Of a stretch of DNA of 64,000 nucleotides, positions 41,323 through 50,801 are shown piece after piece (the first letter of the stretch is position 1; each line of letters opens with the position of its first letter). Origin of the DNA: Streptomyces microflavus (lineage in GTDB: Bacteria; Actinomycetota; Actinomycetes; Streptomycetales; Streptomycetaceae); contig NZ_BMUG01000014.1 of the NCBI RefSeq assembly GCF_014650075.1, forward strand, positions 96,824-160,823. Direction: 5' to 3'. The translations under genes were made by a program, and so were the position numbers. The notes under the pieces are model-generated. The model had not been told where the DNA came from, made no database searches, and saw nothing but the letters and a program-made list of their open reading frames with translations.

Positions 41323-42384
41323 TCAGCGCAGCGGCTCACCGACCTCGTGCATGTGAGCCAGCGCCTGCCGGTAGGACTCGACGAGTCCGGTTTCCGCGTA
41401 CGGCATGCCGATGCTCCGGCAGTGCGCCTTGACCAGGGGCTGGGCCAGCCGCAGGTGGGGCCGGGGCATGCTCGGGAACAGGTGGTGCTCGATCTGGTAG
41501 TTCAGGCCGCCGAGGAACCAGTCGGTGAGGATCGCGCCGCGCACATTGCGCGAGGTCAGGACCTGGCGCTGCAGGTGGCCCCAGCGGTCGCCGTCCGGGT
41601 CGGGCATCTCCATGCCCTTGTGGTTGGGGGCGAAGGCCATTCCCAGGTGGAGACCGAACAGCGCGTGCAGCAGCAGGGCGAAGACGACGGCCTTGCCGGG
41701 GGACAGGGTGGTCAGCAGCAGGGTCGTGTACAGCGCGAGATGCGCGGTCATCAGCACGGCCGACACGGTCCGCTCCCCCGTCGGCTGGCGGCGCAGGTAC
41801 TGGAACCCGTAGATCTTCAGCGCGATGCCTTCGAGCAGCAGCATCGGGAAGAACAGCCGGGCCTGGTTGCGGGTCAGCCAGCGGGCGAATCCTTCGCGCT
41901 GCGCCGCCTGCTTCTGGGTCCAGACCAGGGCGCCGACGCCGACGTCCGGGTCCTTGTCGACGTGGTTGGGGTTGGCGTGGTGACGTACGTGCTTGTCGTT
42001 CCACCACGCCTCGTTCATACCGAGGAGCAGGTTGCCGTGCACCAGGCCGATCAGCCTGTTGGCCTTACGGCCACCGGATATCTGGGAGTGGCCCGCGTCA
42101 TGGGCGACGAACGCCGTCCGGGTCCACAGGACCGCCAGCGGAAGGGCCAGGAACAGGCTCCACCATGTGTCGCCCAGCAGGACGAACGCTGTGATCACCC
42201 CGCCCAGGGCCACCAGATTGGCCGCGATGCTCAACGCATAGCGGCCGGTGCGCCGTTCAAGGAGGCCCTGCCCCTTCACGGCACGCAGCAGCGGGGCGAA
42301 ATCGCTGCCGGCACCGGAGGGCCCGGTCCGGTCCGAACTGCTGTCACCGGCGGGATCCGCAACGGTGGCTGTCGCCTGGGGCAT
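41323..42384 (-). CDS. fatty acid desaturase
   Basis: A 353-residue membrane-bound diiron desaturase. The three histidine boxes are HDAGH, HVRHH and QIEHHLFP, which bind two iron ions, and the latter box resembles that of delta-5/delta-6 front-end enzymes, though no cytochrome b5 domain is fused. Four transmembrane segments are visible (SIAANLVALGGVITAFVLL, FLALPLAVLW, LMTAHLALYTTLLLTT, VVFALLLHALFGLHLG). The N-terminal 30 residues are disordered. It introduces a double bond into membrane lipid acyl chains. ATG 42384 starts MPQATATV. Confidence 0.92.
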   Translation of the reverse strand: MPQATATVADPAGDSSSDRTGPSGAGSDFAPLLRAVKGQGLLERRTGRYALSIAANLVALGGVITAFVLLGDTWWSLFLALPLAVLWTRTAFVAHDAGHSQISGGRKANRLIGLVHGNLLLGMNEAWWNDKHVRHHANPNHVDKDPDVGVGALVWTQKQAAQREGFARWLTRNQARLFFPMLLLEGIALKIYGFQYLRRQPTGERTVSAVLMTAHLALYTTLLLTTLSPGKAVVFALLLHALFGLHLGMAFAPNHKGMEMPDPDGDRWGHLQRQVLTSRNVRGAILTDWFLGGLNYQIEHHLFPSMPRPHLRLAQPLVKAHCRSIGMPYAETGLVESYRQALAHMHEVGEPLR

Positions 42385-42640
42385 GACGTCTCCGGTCTCT
42401 GGAACATATGCGCTGACCTCATAGAACGTACGGATCGGAGGCTCGCGACAGCCATGGCGCCACCACCCCGTTCTTCCTGGGGCAGACCCCCGTGCCCCAG
42501 GGTGGTGCTGGCTGCACCTACTCCACCGGAGAGAAGAAGAAGTGAGGCAGGTCACAGGAGGGAACCGCACGCGGCGACGTGGGGTGGAGTACCCTCGGCG
42601 ACCCCGACCCACTAGTCAAATTTGAGGAATCTGACACGCT

Positions 42641-45580
42641 GTGCACCGGCACCCCGCGGCAACGCCTTCCGAGATTTCCGAGCTGTCCCGCTGCTCCGCG
42701 GTCTTCATCCCCGCGGATCCGTCCCGTACCGGCCTGATCGCCTTCTGGAACCCGGACGGTAGCACCCCTCCCGACGCGCCCGGGATCTCGTCGGAGCTCA
42801 TCGTGGTCGGGGCCGACCTCCGGCGCCGTGCCGTGCCCGCCCTGCACCTTCCCGTACGGGAGGCCCTGCCGGTGCTGACACGGGCGCGGGCCGACAGCCA
42901 GGCCTCCCCCGCGACCGCCTTCTGGGGCGCCGCCGCACTGCTGGGCCTGCAGTTCGTCGCCCGGGGTCTTCTGCTGCCGGGCCTGAGCCCCACCGACCAG
43001 GACGCCTGGCGGGTCGGGCCGCTCGGCGCCGGGGACCTGGAGCGGATCCGGGAACTCGCGGCGTCGATGCCGCCCACCGCCCACGCGACCCCGCTGGAGA
43101 ACGGCGCGACGGCGGACGGGCCGCTGCTGCTGCCCGAACCGGAGCGGCTGCTGCGGGCGTTCCTGGACGCGGTGGCGGACGGGCTGCCCCGGACGCCCGC
43201 CGCCGGGTTCGCCGCGGCGGGCCCCGCGTTCGCCGCACGGGAGCCGCAGCACCTGCCCGAGGGGCGGGCCTGGGCGGCCGATGTGGCGGCCGGTCACGAC
43301 GCGGGCGTACGGCTCTCGTTGCGTATCGAGGTCACCGGAGCGGCATCGCCGATGGCCCAGGTCGCTGGAGCAGCCTCGCCGAGTACCGAAGCCCCTCTTC
43401 ACGACGGTACGGGGCCTTCGTTCCGCGCCGTGCTGCAGATCCACAGCGTCAGCGACCCCTCCCTGGTCGCCGACGCGGCCGAGGTATGGGCGGGCGGCAC
43501 GCGGAGCGCCGCGGCGTTCGGGCCGCGGGCCCGGATGGACGCCCTCCTCGCCCTGCGCCGCGCCGCCCGTGCCTGGCCGCCGCTGGCGCCGCTTCTGTCG
43601 GCCGCGGTGCCGGACGCGGTGGAGCCGGCCGACGAGGAGATCGCCGAACTGCTGGGGCCCGCCTCGCGCGCTCTGGCCGCCACGGGTGTGGAGGTGCACT
43701 GGCCCAAGGAGCTGGCGAGGAAGCTGACCGCACGCGCGGTGATCGGCCCGGCCGACGGACAGGACGCCGGCGGCGAAGAGGGGGACGGACAGCGGGGGCG
43801 GATCGCCGCGGACACCCCGTCGTTCCTGTCCGCCGACGCCCTCCTCGCGTTCGACTGGCGGTTCGCCCTGGGCGACCAGCAGTTGAGCCGCGAGGAGCTG
43901 GAGCGGCTCGCGGAGTCGAGCAGGCCGATCGTTCGGCTGCGCGACCAGTGGGTCCTCATCGACCCGGAGGAGGCGCGGCGGGCCCGGGAGACCCAGGACC
44001 GCAAGATCACGCCCATGGACGCGCTGGGCGCGGCGCTGACCGGCTCCACCGAGGTGGACGGGCGCCGGGTGGAGGTCGCGGCGACCGGCTGGCTGGAGCA
44101 GTTGCGAAAGCGCCTGGCCGATCCGGAGTCCGCCGCCCAGCAGTCGGTCGGCCAGCCCGAGGCGCTGACCGCGACACTGCGCGACTATCAACTGCGCGGT
44201 CTGAACTGGCTGAACACCATGACCTCGCTCGGCCTCGGCGCCTGCCTCGCCGACGACATGGGCCTGGGTAAAACAATCACCCTCATCGCCCTGCATCTGC
44301 ACCGCCAGAGCGACCGGGACGCGGCCGGGCCGACGCTGGTGGTGTGCCCGACCTCGCTGATGGGCAACTGGCAGCGGGAGATCGAGCGGTTCGCCCCGGG
44401 CACCCCCGTACGCCGCTTCCACGGCGCGTCGCGTTCCCTGGAAGGGCTGGTGGACGGCGAGTTCGTCCTGACGACGTACGGCACGATGCGCCTCGACGCG
44501 CCCCGGCTGGCCGCCGCGTCCTGGGGCATGGTCGTCACCGACGAGGCCCAGCACGTCAAGAACCCGCACTCGGCGACGGCCAAGCAGCTCCGCACCATCG
44601 GCGCCCGGGCCCGTGTGGCCCTCACCGGCACCCCGGTGGAGAACAACCTGTCCGAGCTGTGGGCGATCCTGGACTGGACGACGCCGGGGCTGCTGGGCCG
44701 GCTCTCCACCTTCCGTACCCGGTACGCGGCCGCCGTCGAGGGCGGCAACGACCCGGGGGCAGCCGAGCGGCTCGCGACCCTGGTGCGCCCGTTCCTGCTG
44801 CGCCGCCGCAAGTCGGATCCGGGGATCGCCCCGGAGCTGCCGCCGAAGACGGAGACCGACCGGGCGGTGTCGCTGACGGCCGAACAGACCGGCCTGTACG
44901 AGGCGGTGGTCCGCGAGACGCTGGCCGAGATCTCCGGCGCGGACGGGTTCGAGCGGCGGGGGCTCGTGATGAAGCTGCTGACGGCGCTCAAGCAGATCTG
45001 CAACCATCCGGCGCAGTACCTGAAGGAGGAGCGGCCCCGGATCGCGGACCGCTCGGGGAAGGTCGAGCTGCTGGACGAGCTCCTGGACACGATCCTGGCC
45101 GAGCAGGGATCCGTACTCGTGTTCACGCAGTACGTACAGATGGCCCGGCTGCTGGAGGAGCATCTGGCCGCGCGCGGGGTGCGTACGCAGTTCCTGCACG
45201 GCGGTACGCCGGTGGCGCGGCGCGAGGAGATGGTGAACCGCTTCCAGGCGGGCGAGGCTCCGGTGTTCCTGCTGTCCCTGAAGGCGGCGGGGACCGGGCT
45301 CAACCTCACCCGGGCCGGTCATGTCGTGCACTTCGACCGCTGGTGGAATCCGGCCGTGGAGGCACAGGCGACGGACCGGGCCTACCGGATCGGGCAGACC
45401 CAGCCCGTCCAGGTGCACCGGCTGATCGCCGAGGGCACGATCGAGGACCGGATCGCCGAGATGCTCGCCCGGAAGCAGGGGCTCGCGGACGCGGTGCTCG
45501 GCTCCGGGGAGGCGGCGCTGACCGAACTCACAGATGCGGAACTGGCCGATCTGGTCGAGCTGCGAGGGGGCGCACGATGA
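42641..45580 (+). CDS. SNF2-family helicase-like ATPase
   Basis: A 979-residue bacterial SNF2 protein. The N-terminal 480 residues belong to the bacterial SNF2-associated region. Motor motifs: I, DDMGLGKTIT near residue 540; II, DEAQ at about 634-637; III, TGTPVENNLSELWAI near 662; V, KAAGTGLNL; VI, DRAYRIGQTQPVQVHRL. It moves on double-stranded DNA or remodels nucleoprotein; role unknown. GTG 42641 is the earliest start. It overlaps the following SWIM-zinc protein by 4 bases (ATGA), a pair seen together in many bacteria. Confidence 0.92.
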   Translation: MHRHPAATPSEISELSRCSAVFIPADPSRTGLIAFWNPDGSTPPDAPGISSELIVVGADLRRRAVPALHLPVREALPVLTRARADSQASPATAFWGAAALLGLQFVARGLLLPGLSPTDQDAWRVGPLGAGDLERIRELAASMPPTAHATPLENGATADGPLLLPEPERLLRAFLDAVADGLPRTPAAGFAAAGPAFAAREPQHLPEGRAWAADVAAGHDAGVRLSLRIEVTGAASPMAQVAGAASPSTEAPLHDGTGPSFRAVLQIHSVSDPSLVADAAEVWAGGTRSAAAFGPRARMDALLALRRAARAWPPLAPLLSAAVPDAVEPADEEIAELLGPASRALAATGVEVHWPKELARKLTARAVIGPADGQDAGGEEGDGQRGRIAADTPSFLSADALLAFDWRFALGDQQLSREELERLAESSRPIVRLRDQWVLIDPEEARRARETQDRKITPMDALGAALTGSTEVDGRRVEVAATGWLEQLRKRLADPESAAQQSVGQPEALTATLRDYQLRGLNWLNTMTSLGLGACLADDMGLGKTITLIALHLHRQSDRDAAGPTLVVCPTSLMGNWQREIERFAPGTPVRRFHGASRSLEGLVDGEFVLTTYGTMRLDAPRLAAASWGMVVTDEAQHVKNPHSATAKQLRTIGARARVALTGTPVENNLSELWAILDWTTPGLLGRLSTFRTRYAAAVEGGNDPGAAERLATLVRPFLLRRRKSDPGIAPELPPKTETDRAVSLTAEQTGLYEAVVRETLAEISGADGFERRGLVMKLLTALKQICNHPAQYLKEERPRIADRSGKVELLDELLDTILAEQGSVLVFTQYVQMARLLEEHLAARGVRTQFLHGGTPVARREEMVNRFQAGEAPVFLLSLKAAGTGLNLTRAGHVVHFDRWWNPAVEAQATDRAYRIGQTQPVQVHRLIAEGTIEDRIAEMLARKQGLADAVLGSGEAALTELTDAELADLVELRGGAR

Positions 45581-46908
45581 GCGACGACTACGAGGCGGAC
45601 GCTGCCGACGGTGGCAGTGGAGCGGACCGGGCCGAGGTCACGTTCGCGCCGCTGCCACCGCCAGGGGGCAAGGGTTTCGCGACGTCCTGGTGGGGCCGGG
45701 CGTGGCTGAAGGCGCTGGAGGACACGGCTCTGGACGGCGAGCAGCTCAAGAAGGGGCGGCGGCTGGCCAGGGAGGGCTGCGTCGGGGCGGTCTCCGTGCG
45801 CCCCGGCCGGATCACGGCCGTCGTACGGGACCGGGACGGGACGGGCTACCGGAGCGATGTGCTGCTCCAGGAGTTGAGCGACGACGCGTGGGACCGCTTC
45901 CTGGACATGGCGGTGGACCGGGCCGGGCACATCGCGGCGCTGCTGGACCGGGAGATGGAGCCGCACCTGGTGGAGGACGCGGCGGGTGCCGGGGTGGATC
46001 TGCTGCCCGGTATCGGCGACCTGGAGCCGGAGTGCACCTGTGGAACCTGGGACCACTGCCCGCATTCGGGTGCCCTGTGCTACCAGGTGGCGCGGCTGCT
46101 GGACGAGGACCCGTTCGTCCTGCTGCTGATGCGGGGGCGCGGCGAGCGGCGGCTGCTGGACGAGCTCCAGGTCCGCAGTGCCGCCCGTGCGGTGCGGGGT
46201 GCGGAGGGCGACGCCCCGGAGGACGTGGACCGGGAGGTGTACGGGGTTCCGGCCGGTGAGGCGTACGCGGCGGGCTCCATACTGCCGCCGCTGCCCGGCC
46301 CGCCGCCGGTCCCCGCCGAGCCGGGGGTGCCGCCGTCGCTGGACACGGAGGCGGGTCCCGCGCCCGGCCTCGACCCGGCCGCGCTGGAGGTCCTGGCCGC
46401 CGACAGCGCCGTACGGGCCCACCGGATGCTGCTGGAGGCGCTGGCTCCGGGGCACGAACGGCAACCGGTCCCGGCGGAGCTGACGCCGGAGCAGGACGCG
46501 GTACGGCTGGCCGCCGACGCCCGGCCGGAGCCCTGGATCGCGACGCGGCTGGCCAAGGGGTCCGGGCGGCCGCGCGCCGAGCTGGAGTCGGCGGTGCGCG
46601 CCTGGCGCTACGGAGGGGCCGCCGCGCTGGCGGTGCTGGACGAGGAGTGGGACCCGGACCCGGACTCCCTCGCACGGGCCCGTGGACGGCTCGCCACGGC
46701 CTGGGAGGAGGGCGAGCGGCCGCAGTTGCGGGCGGTGCGGGCCCGCTGGACGGTGGCGGTCGCCGACCTCCAGCTCCGGTACGACCGCGACGGCCGGTGG
46801 TGGCCGTACCGCAAGGAGGGCGGCCGCTGGGTGCCCGCAGGGCCGGCGGACGACGACCCCGCGAGTGCGCTGGCGGGGGCGGTCGCGGGGGCTTCGGCCG
46901 GGGGCTGA
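45577..46908 (+). CDS. SWIM zinc-finger protein
   Basis: A 443-residue protein containing one SWIM zinc-finger: CTCGTWDHCPH (about residues 153-163), matching C-x-C-x(n)-C-x-H. The flanking parts are Pro/Glu/Ala-rich and helical. SWIM domains bind nucleic acid or protein partners. It is translationally coupled to the SNF2 ATPase, and both presumably form a DNA-repair or defence complex; this is inference from known gene pairs. Confidence 0.88.
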   Translation: MSDDYEADAADGGSGADRAEVTFAPLPPPGGKGFATSWWGRAWLKALEDTALDGEQLKKGRRLAREGCVGAVSVRPGRITAVVRDRDGTGYRSDVLLQELSDDAWDRFLDMAVDRAGHIAALLDREMEPHLVEDAAGAGVDLLPGIGDLEPECTCGTWDHCPHSGALCYQVARLLDEDPFVLLLMRGRGERRLLDELQVRSAARAVRGAEGDAPEDVDREVYGVPAGEAYAAGSILPPLPGPPPVPAEPGVPPSLDTEAGPAPGLDPAALEVLAADSAVRAHRMLLEALAPGHERQPVPAELTPEQDAVRLAADARPEPWIATRLAKGSGRPRAELESAVRAWRYGGAAALAVLDEEWDPDPDSLARARGRLATAWEEGERPQLRAVRARWTVAVADLQLRYDRDGRWWPYRKEGGRWVPAGPADDDPASALAGAVAGASAGG

Positions 46909-47037
46909 GGCTGGTCGGCGGGCGTGGGGAGCGGGAACCGGCGCCTTCTTCGTGACGTCATCACCCTGAGACGGCTTCGGCCTCCTCTTTCCCTCACGCG
47001 TCAGCCATAAGGCAACCCCGGCCTCCACAGGAGTGCG

Positions 47038-47619
47038 ATGCACCGCAGAAGGCTCCTGCAGGGAGCCGCCGTCACCGCGGCGGCGGCTCTGGTTCCGGCG
47101 TCCGCACGGGCCGTGGCGGTCCCGGCCGGCGCCGCGGACCACCCGACGGCTCTCTGGGCACCGGCCCACACGGCGAACTACACCGTCCCCTCGCACCCTT
47201 CCGAGCGCCGGATCGACCGTGTCGTCATCCACGTCGCCCAGCAGATGTTCACCCCGACGATCGGCATCTTCCGCGATCCGGCCAAGCAGGTCTCCGCCCA
47301 CTACGTGGTGCGTTCCGGTGACGGTCATGTCGCGCAGTGCGTGAGGGAACAGGACATCGCCTGGCATGCGGGCAACTGGGACGTCAACACCCGCAGCATC
47401 GGCATCGAGCACGAGGGGTGGGTGGACCGGCCGGAGTACTTCACCCCCGTCATGTATCTGCGCTCGGCACGGCTCACCGCGGACATCTGCGAACGGCACG
47501 GCATACCCAAGGACCGGGCGCACATCATCGGCCACCACGAAGTGCCGGGCAGCGACCACACCGACCCCGGTGTCCTCTGGGACTGGGAGCGCTACCTCCG
47601 GCTCGTCAGCCTCTCCTGA
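47038..47619 (+). CDS. Tat-exported N-acetylmuramoyl-L-alanine amidase
   Basis: A 193-residue secreted enzyme. The signal has a twin-arginine motif (RRRLLQGAAVTAAAALVPASARA), consistent with Tat export. The mature part is an Amidase_2 (T7 lysozyme-type) domain, with zinc ligands likely the His in VIHVAQQMF, the His in HIIGHHEVPGSDHTDPG. It cleaves the amide between muramic acid and L-alanine in peptidoglycan. ATG 47038 has GGAG upstream. It is followed by a divergent-type regulator gene on the same strand. Confidence 0.9.
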   Translation: MHRRRLLQGAAVTAAAALVPASARAVAVPAGAADHPTALWAPAHTANYTVPSHPSERRIDRVVIHVAQQMFTPTIGIFRDPAKQVSAHYVVRSGDGHVAQCVREQDIAWHAGNWDVNTRSIGIEHEGWVDRPEYFTPVMYLRSARLTADICERHGIPKDRAHIIGHHEVPGSDHTDPGVLWDWERYLRLVSLS

Positions 47620-47728
47620 GCGCCCGCCGATTACCCACCGCAGCCAGGTTGTCGCGGAGACCGGTGGCGACGACGATGGGGAGGCGGGACGGCCGGACGG
47701 CCCCGGACGGCCCCGGACGGAGGGTGAG

Positions 47729-48982
47729 TTGACGGACCCCTGGGTGGCTCTGGCCGCTGATACGGACCCCGGTGAGCAGGTGGGTGCGCTGCGCCGCGCG
47801 CACGAGGTGTTCACGTCGGCGGGCCGGCTGGAGCGGCCGGTCCGCACGGTGGTCGGCGAGTCCTGGCTCCGCTCGGCACGGGCCCGCGTCAGCCCGGACG
47901 GCGCGCCCGCGGTGGAGTTCGGTGCGGACGAGCTGGGGCCCTACCGCGAGGCGCACCCGCTGGCCCGGGCGATGCCCGTGATCCGCGAGCTCATGGGCGC
48001 GTACGCGACGGACGGGGAGCATCTGCTGGCGGTCTGCGACGCCCACGGCAGGCTGTTGTGGGTCGAGGGCCATGCGGCGGCCCGCCGCCGGGCGGGCGCG
48101 ATGAACTTCGTGGAGGGCGCCCGCTGGGCGGAGAGCGTGGCCGGGACCAACGCGCCGGGCACGGCCATCGCGGTCGACCGCCCGGTGCAGGTCTTCGCCG
48201 CCGAGCACTTCCTGCGCCCGGTGCAGCAGTGGACGTGCGCGGCGGCCCCCCTGCACGACCCGCACACGGGCCGGGTGCTGGGGGCGGTGGACATCACCGG
48301 CGGCGACCGGCTGGCGCACCCGCACAGTCTGGCCTTCGTGCAGGCGGTGGCGCGGGCCGCCGAGTCGCAGCTGGCGCTGCTCGCACCGGCGGCGGACCGG
48401 GGAGCCGTCCGGCTGAGCGCCCTGGGCCGGGACGAGGCGCTGCTGGTGACCGGGGACCGCAGGATCCGGCTCAGCAGGCGGCACAGCGAGATCCTCGTCG
48501 CCCTGGCCCGCCGCCCGGAGGGGCTGAGCGGGGAGGAGCTGCTGATCGATCTGTACGAGGACGAGTCGGCGCCCCCGGTGACGTTGCGGGCCGAACTCTC
48601 CCGGCTCAGGAGGCTGCTGGGCCCGGACCTGCTGCACTCGCGCCCGTACCGGCTGGCCGCTCCGGTGGACGCCGACTTCGACACGGTGGCGCGCCGACTG
48701 GGTTCCGGGGCGGTGGCGGCGGCACTGGAGGCGTACGCGGGCCCGCTGCTGCCGGGTTCGCGGGCCCCTTCCGTCGTACGGCTGCGCCACCGCATCGCGG
48801 ACCAGTTGCGAGCCGCGCTGATCGCCCGAAGCGATCCGGGGCTACTGGCCGACTGGGCGTACAGCCCCTGGGGCGAGGACGACCTGGCGGTGTGGCGGGC
48901 GCTGGCGGGTGCGGTGCCGGAGGGGCAGCGGCCCGCGCTGCTGGCGAGGGTGCGGGGGCTGGACGCGGAGCAGGGCGGCTGA
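47729..48982 (+). CDS. GAF-domain transcriptional regulator
   Basis: A 417-residue regulator: residues about 10-80 are a helical start with SWLRSARARVSPDG typical of these regulators, 90-230 a GAF domain (AYATDGEHLLAVCDAHGRLLWVEG), and the last 200 residues a winged-helix-type domain (IRLSRRHSEILVALARRPEGLSGEELLIDLYED) followed by helices. No sigma-54 activator domain exists, so it acts on ordinary promoters. TTG 47729 is the only start with an upstream GGAGGG; no ATG or GTG fits the frame. It sits before an ExaC-type aldehyde dehydrogenase and probably regulates it. Confidence 0.85.
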   Translation: MTDPWVALAADTDPGEQVGALRRAHEVFTSAGRLERPVRTVVGESWLRSARARVSPDGAPAVEFGADELGPYREAHPLARAMPVIRELMGAYATDGEHLLAVCDAHGRLLWVEGHAAARRRAGAMNFVEGARWAESVAGTNAPGTAIAVDRPVQVFAAEHFLRPVQQWTCAAAPLHDPHTGRVLGAVDITGGDRLAHPHSLAFVQAVARAAESQLALLAPAADRGAVRLSALGRDEALLVTGDRRIRLSRRHSEILVALARRPEGLSGEELLIDLYEDESAPPVTLRAELSRLRRLLGPDLLHSRPYRLAAPVDADFDTVARRLGSGAVAAALEAYAGPLLPGSRAPSVVRLRHRIADQLRAALIARSDPGLLADWAYSPWGEDDLAVWRALAGAVPEGQRPALLARVRGLDAEQGG

Positions 48983-49022
48983 GGCCGGGCCGCCGCGGGC
49001 CGCGTAAGCGGCTCCCCGTACC

Positions 49023-49035
49023 GCAACGGTGTTGC
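49023..49035. promoter_or_regulatory. short palindrome upstream of aldehyde dehydrogenase
   Basis: GCAAC-GGT-GTTGC (49023-49035) lies 74 bases ahead of the ATG of the aldehyde dehydrogenase, beside GTCTCTCCTCC. It is a good candidate for the binding site of the GAF regulator encoded just upstream. Confidence 0.45.
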
Positions 49036-49108
49036 AACGTCTCTCCTCCTAGCCTCGCGCCGAGGGCCGTCCAACGGCGGGCGGCACCGGATCCGGGAGG
49101 CCATAGAG

Positions 49109-50632
49109 ATGACCCGTTACGCTGCGCCGGGCACTGAGGGCGCGATCGTCACGTACGCGTCCCGCTACGACCACTGGATCGGCGGCGCGTACGTCCCGCC
49201 GGTCCGGGGCCAGTACTTCGAGAACCCGAGCCCCGTCAACGGCCGCCCCTTCACCGAGATCGCCCGTGGCACCGCCGAGGACGTCGAACTGGCCCTGGAC
49301 GCGGCGCACTCGGCCGCACCCGCGTGGGGAACGACCTCCGCGGGCGACCGGGCGGCCGTCCTGAACCGGGTCGCGGACCGTATGGAGGCGCATCTTGAGG
49401 AGCTGGCGGTCGCCGAGAGCTGGGACAACGGAAAGCCGGTGCGCGAGACGCTGGCCGCCGACATCCCGCTGGCCATCGACCACTTCCGCTACTTCGCGGG
49501 GGTCCTCCGGGCCCAGGAGGGCTCGCTCAGCGAGCTGGACGAGGACACCGTCGCGTACCACTTCCACGAGCCCCTGGGCGTGGTCGGCCAGATCATCCCG
49601 TGGAACTTCCCGATCCTGATGGCCACCTGGAAGCTCGCCCCGGCGCTGGCCGCGGGCAACGCGGTGGTGCTCAAGCCGGCCGAGCAGACTCCGGCGTCGA
49701 TCCACTTCTGGATGAGTCTGGTGGCCGATCTGCTGCCGCCGGGCGTCATCAACATCGTCAACGGCTTCGGCGAGGAGGCCGGAAAGCCGCTGGCCTCCAG
49801 CCCGCGCGTCGCGAAGATCGCGTTCACCGGTGAGACCACGACGGGGCGGCTGATCATGCAGTACGCCTCCGAGAACCTCAAGCCGGTCACGCTGGAGCTC
49901 GGCGGCAAGTCGCCGAACATCTTCTTCGACGACGTCTCCCGCAGCGACGACGACTTCCTCGACAAGGCCCTCGAAGGGTTCACGATGTTCGCCCTCAACC
50001 AGGGCGAGGTGTGTACGTGTCCCTCGCGCGCCCTCATCCAGCGCGGGCACTACGGCGCGTTCCTGGAGGCCGGGGTCGCCCGCACCGAGAAGATCGTGCC
50101 GGGCAACCCCCTGAACACCGACACGATGATCGGTGCGCAGGCGTCCGACGCCCAGCTCCAGAAGATCCTCTCCTACCTGGAGATCGGCCAGCAGGAGGGC
50201 GCGAAGATTCTCACGGGCGGTCAGCGCATCGAGCACGGCGGCGAACTGGCGGGCGGCTACTACGTGCAGCCGACGGTCTTCGAGGGCGACAACCGGATGC
50301 GGGTCTTCCAGGAGGAGATCTTCGGCCCGGTCGTGGCGGTGGCCTCCTTCACCGACTTCGACGACGCCATCACGACGGCCAACGACACCCTGTACGGGCT
50401 CGGGGCCGGCGTGTGGACCCGCGACACCAACACGGCCTACCGGGCGGGGCGCGCCATCAAGGCGGGCCGGGTCTGGACGAACTGCTACCACGCCTATCCC
50501 GCGCACGCGGCGTTCGGAGGCTACAAGGAGTCGGGCATCGGCCGGGAGAACCACAAGATGATGCTGGAGCACTACCAGCAGACGAAGAACCTTCTGGTGT
50601 CCTACTCGCCGAAGAAGCTGGGCTTCTTCTAG
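49109..50632 (+). CDS. aldehyde dehydrogenase (ExaC/acetaldehyde dehydrogenase type)
   Basis: A 507-residue NAD(P)-dependent aldehyde dehydrogenase. The catalytic Glu is in LELGGKSPN, the nucleophile Cys in NQGEVCTCPSRALI, and the NAD-binding segment has PWNFPILMATWKLAPALAAGNAVVLKPAEQTP. Sequence details such as YHFHEPLGVVGQIIPWNF and the C-terminal KKLGFF fit the ExaC group that oxidises acetaldehyde after alcohol dehydrogenase. ATG 49109; ends at a strong terminator. Presumed target of the upstream GAF regulator. Confidence 0.93.
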   Translation: MTRYAAPGTEGAIVTYASRYDHWIGGAYVPPVRGQYFENPSPVNGRPFTEIARGTAEDVELALDAAHSAAPAWGTTSAGDRAAVLNRVADRMEAHLEELAVAESWDNGKPVRETLAADIPLAIDHFRYFAGVLRAQEGSLSELDEDTVAYHFHEPLGVVGQIIPWNFPILMATWKLAPALAAGNAVVLKPAEQTPASIHFWMSLVADLLPPGVINIVNGFGEEAGKPLASSPRVAKIAFTGETTTGRLIMQYASENLKPVTLELGGKSPNIFFDDVSRSDDDFLDKALEGFTMFALNQGEVCTCPSRALIQRGHYGAFLEAGVARTEKIVPGNPLNTDTMIGAQASDAQLQKILSYLEIGQQEGAKILTGGQRIEHGGELAGGYYVQPTVFEGDNRMRVFQEEIFGPVVAVASFTDFDDAITTANDTLYGLGAGVWTRDTNTAYRAGRAIKAGRVWTNCYHAYPAHAAFGGYKESGIGRENHKMMLEHYQQTKNLLVSYSPKKLGFF

Positions 50633-50641
50633 GCACCGCAA

Positions 50642-50681
50642 AAGGGCGCCTGACCAGGGGATTTCCCTGGCAGGCGCCCTT
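50642..50681 (+). terminator. strong rho-independent-type hairpin
   Basis: AAGGGCGCCTG at 50642-50652 and its complement CAGGCGCCCTT at 50671-50681, with an inner CCAGGG/CCCTGG pair, form a long interrupted stem. It ends the aldehyde dehydrogenase transcript and marks the start of the accessory region. Confidence 0.8.
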
Positions 50682-50801
50682 CGTTGCGCACGTTGGACCC
50701 CTGGGTCGAATTACGAGGCTACTCCCGATATCTCCCACCGCTGTCCCACCTCTGAACAGCTGTTCCGGGGCATTTCCGGGCCAAGGTCCGCCCCGGGCGC
50801 C

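Noticed and set aside
42518..45418. 966-codon minus-strand frame over the SNF2 gene
   Set aside because: Shadow; the SNF2 motifs are in the plus-strand frame.
50642..50801. tRNA-type attachment site beside the integrase remnant
   Set aside because: No tRNA cloverleaf or repeated core sequence is visible in the gap; only a terminator hairpin.
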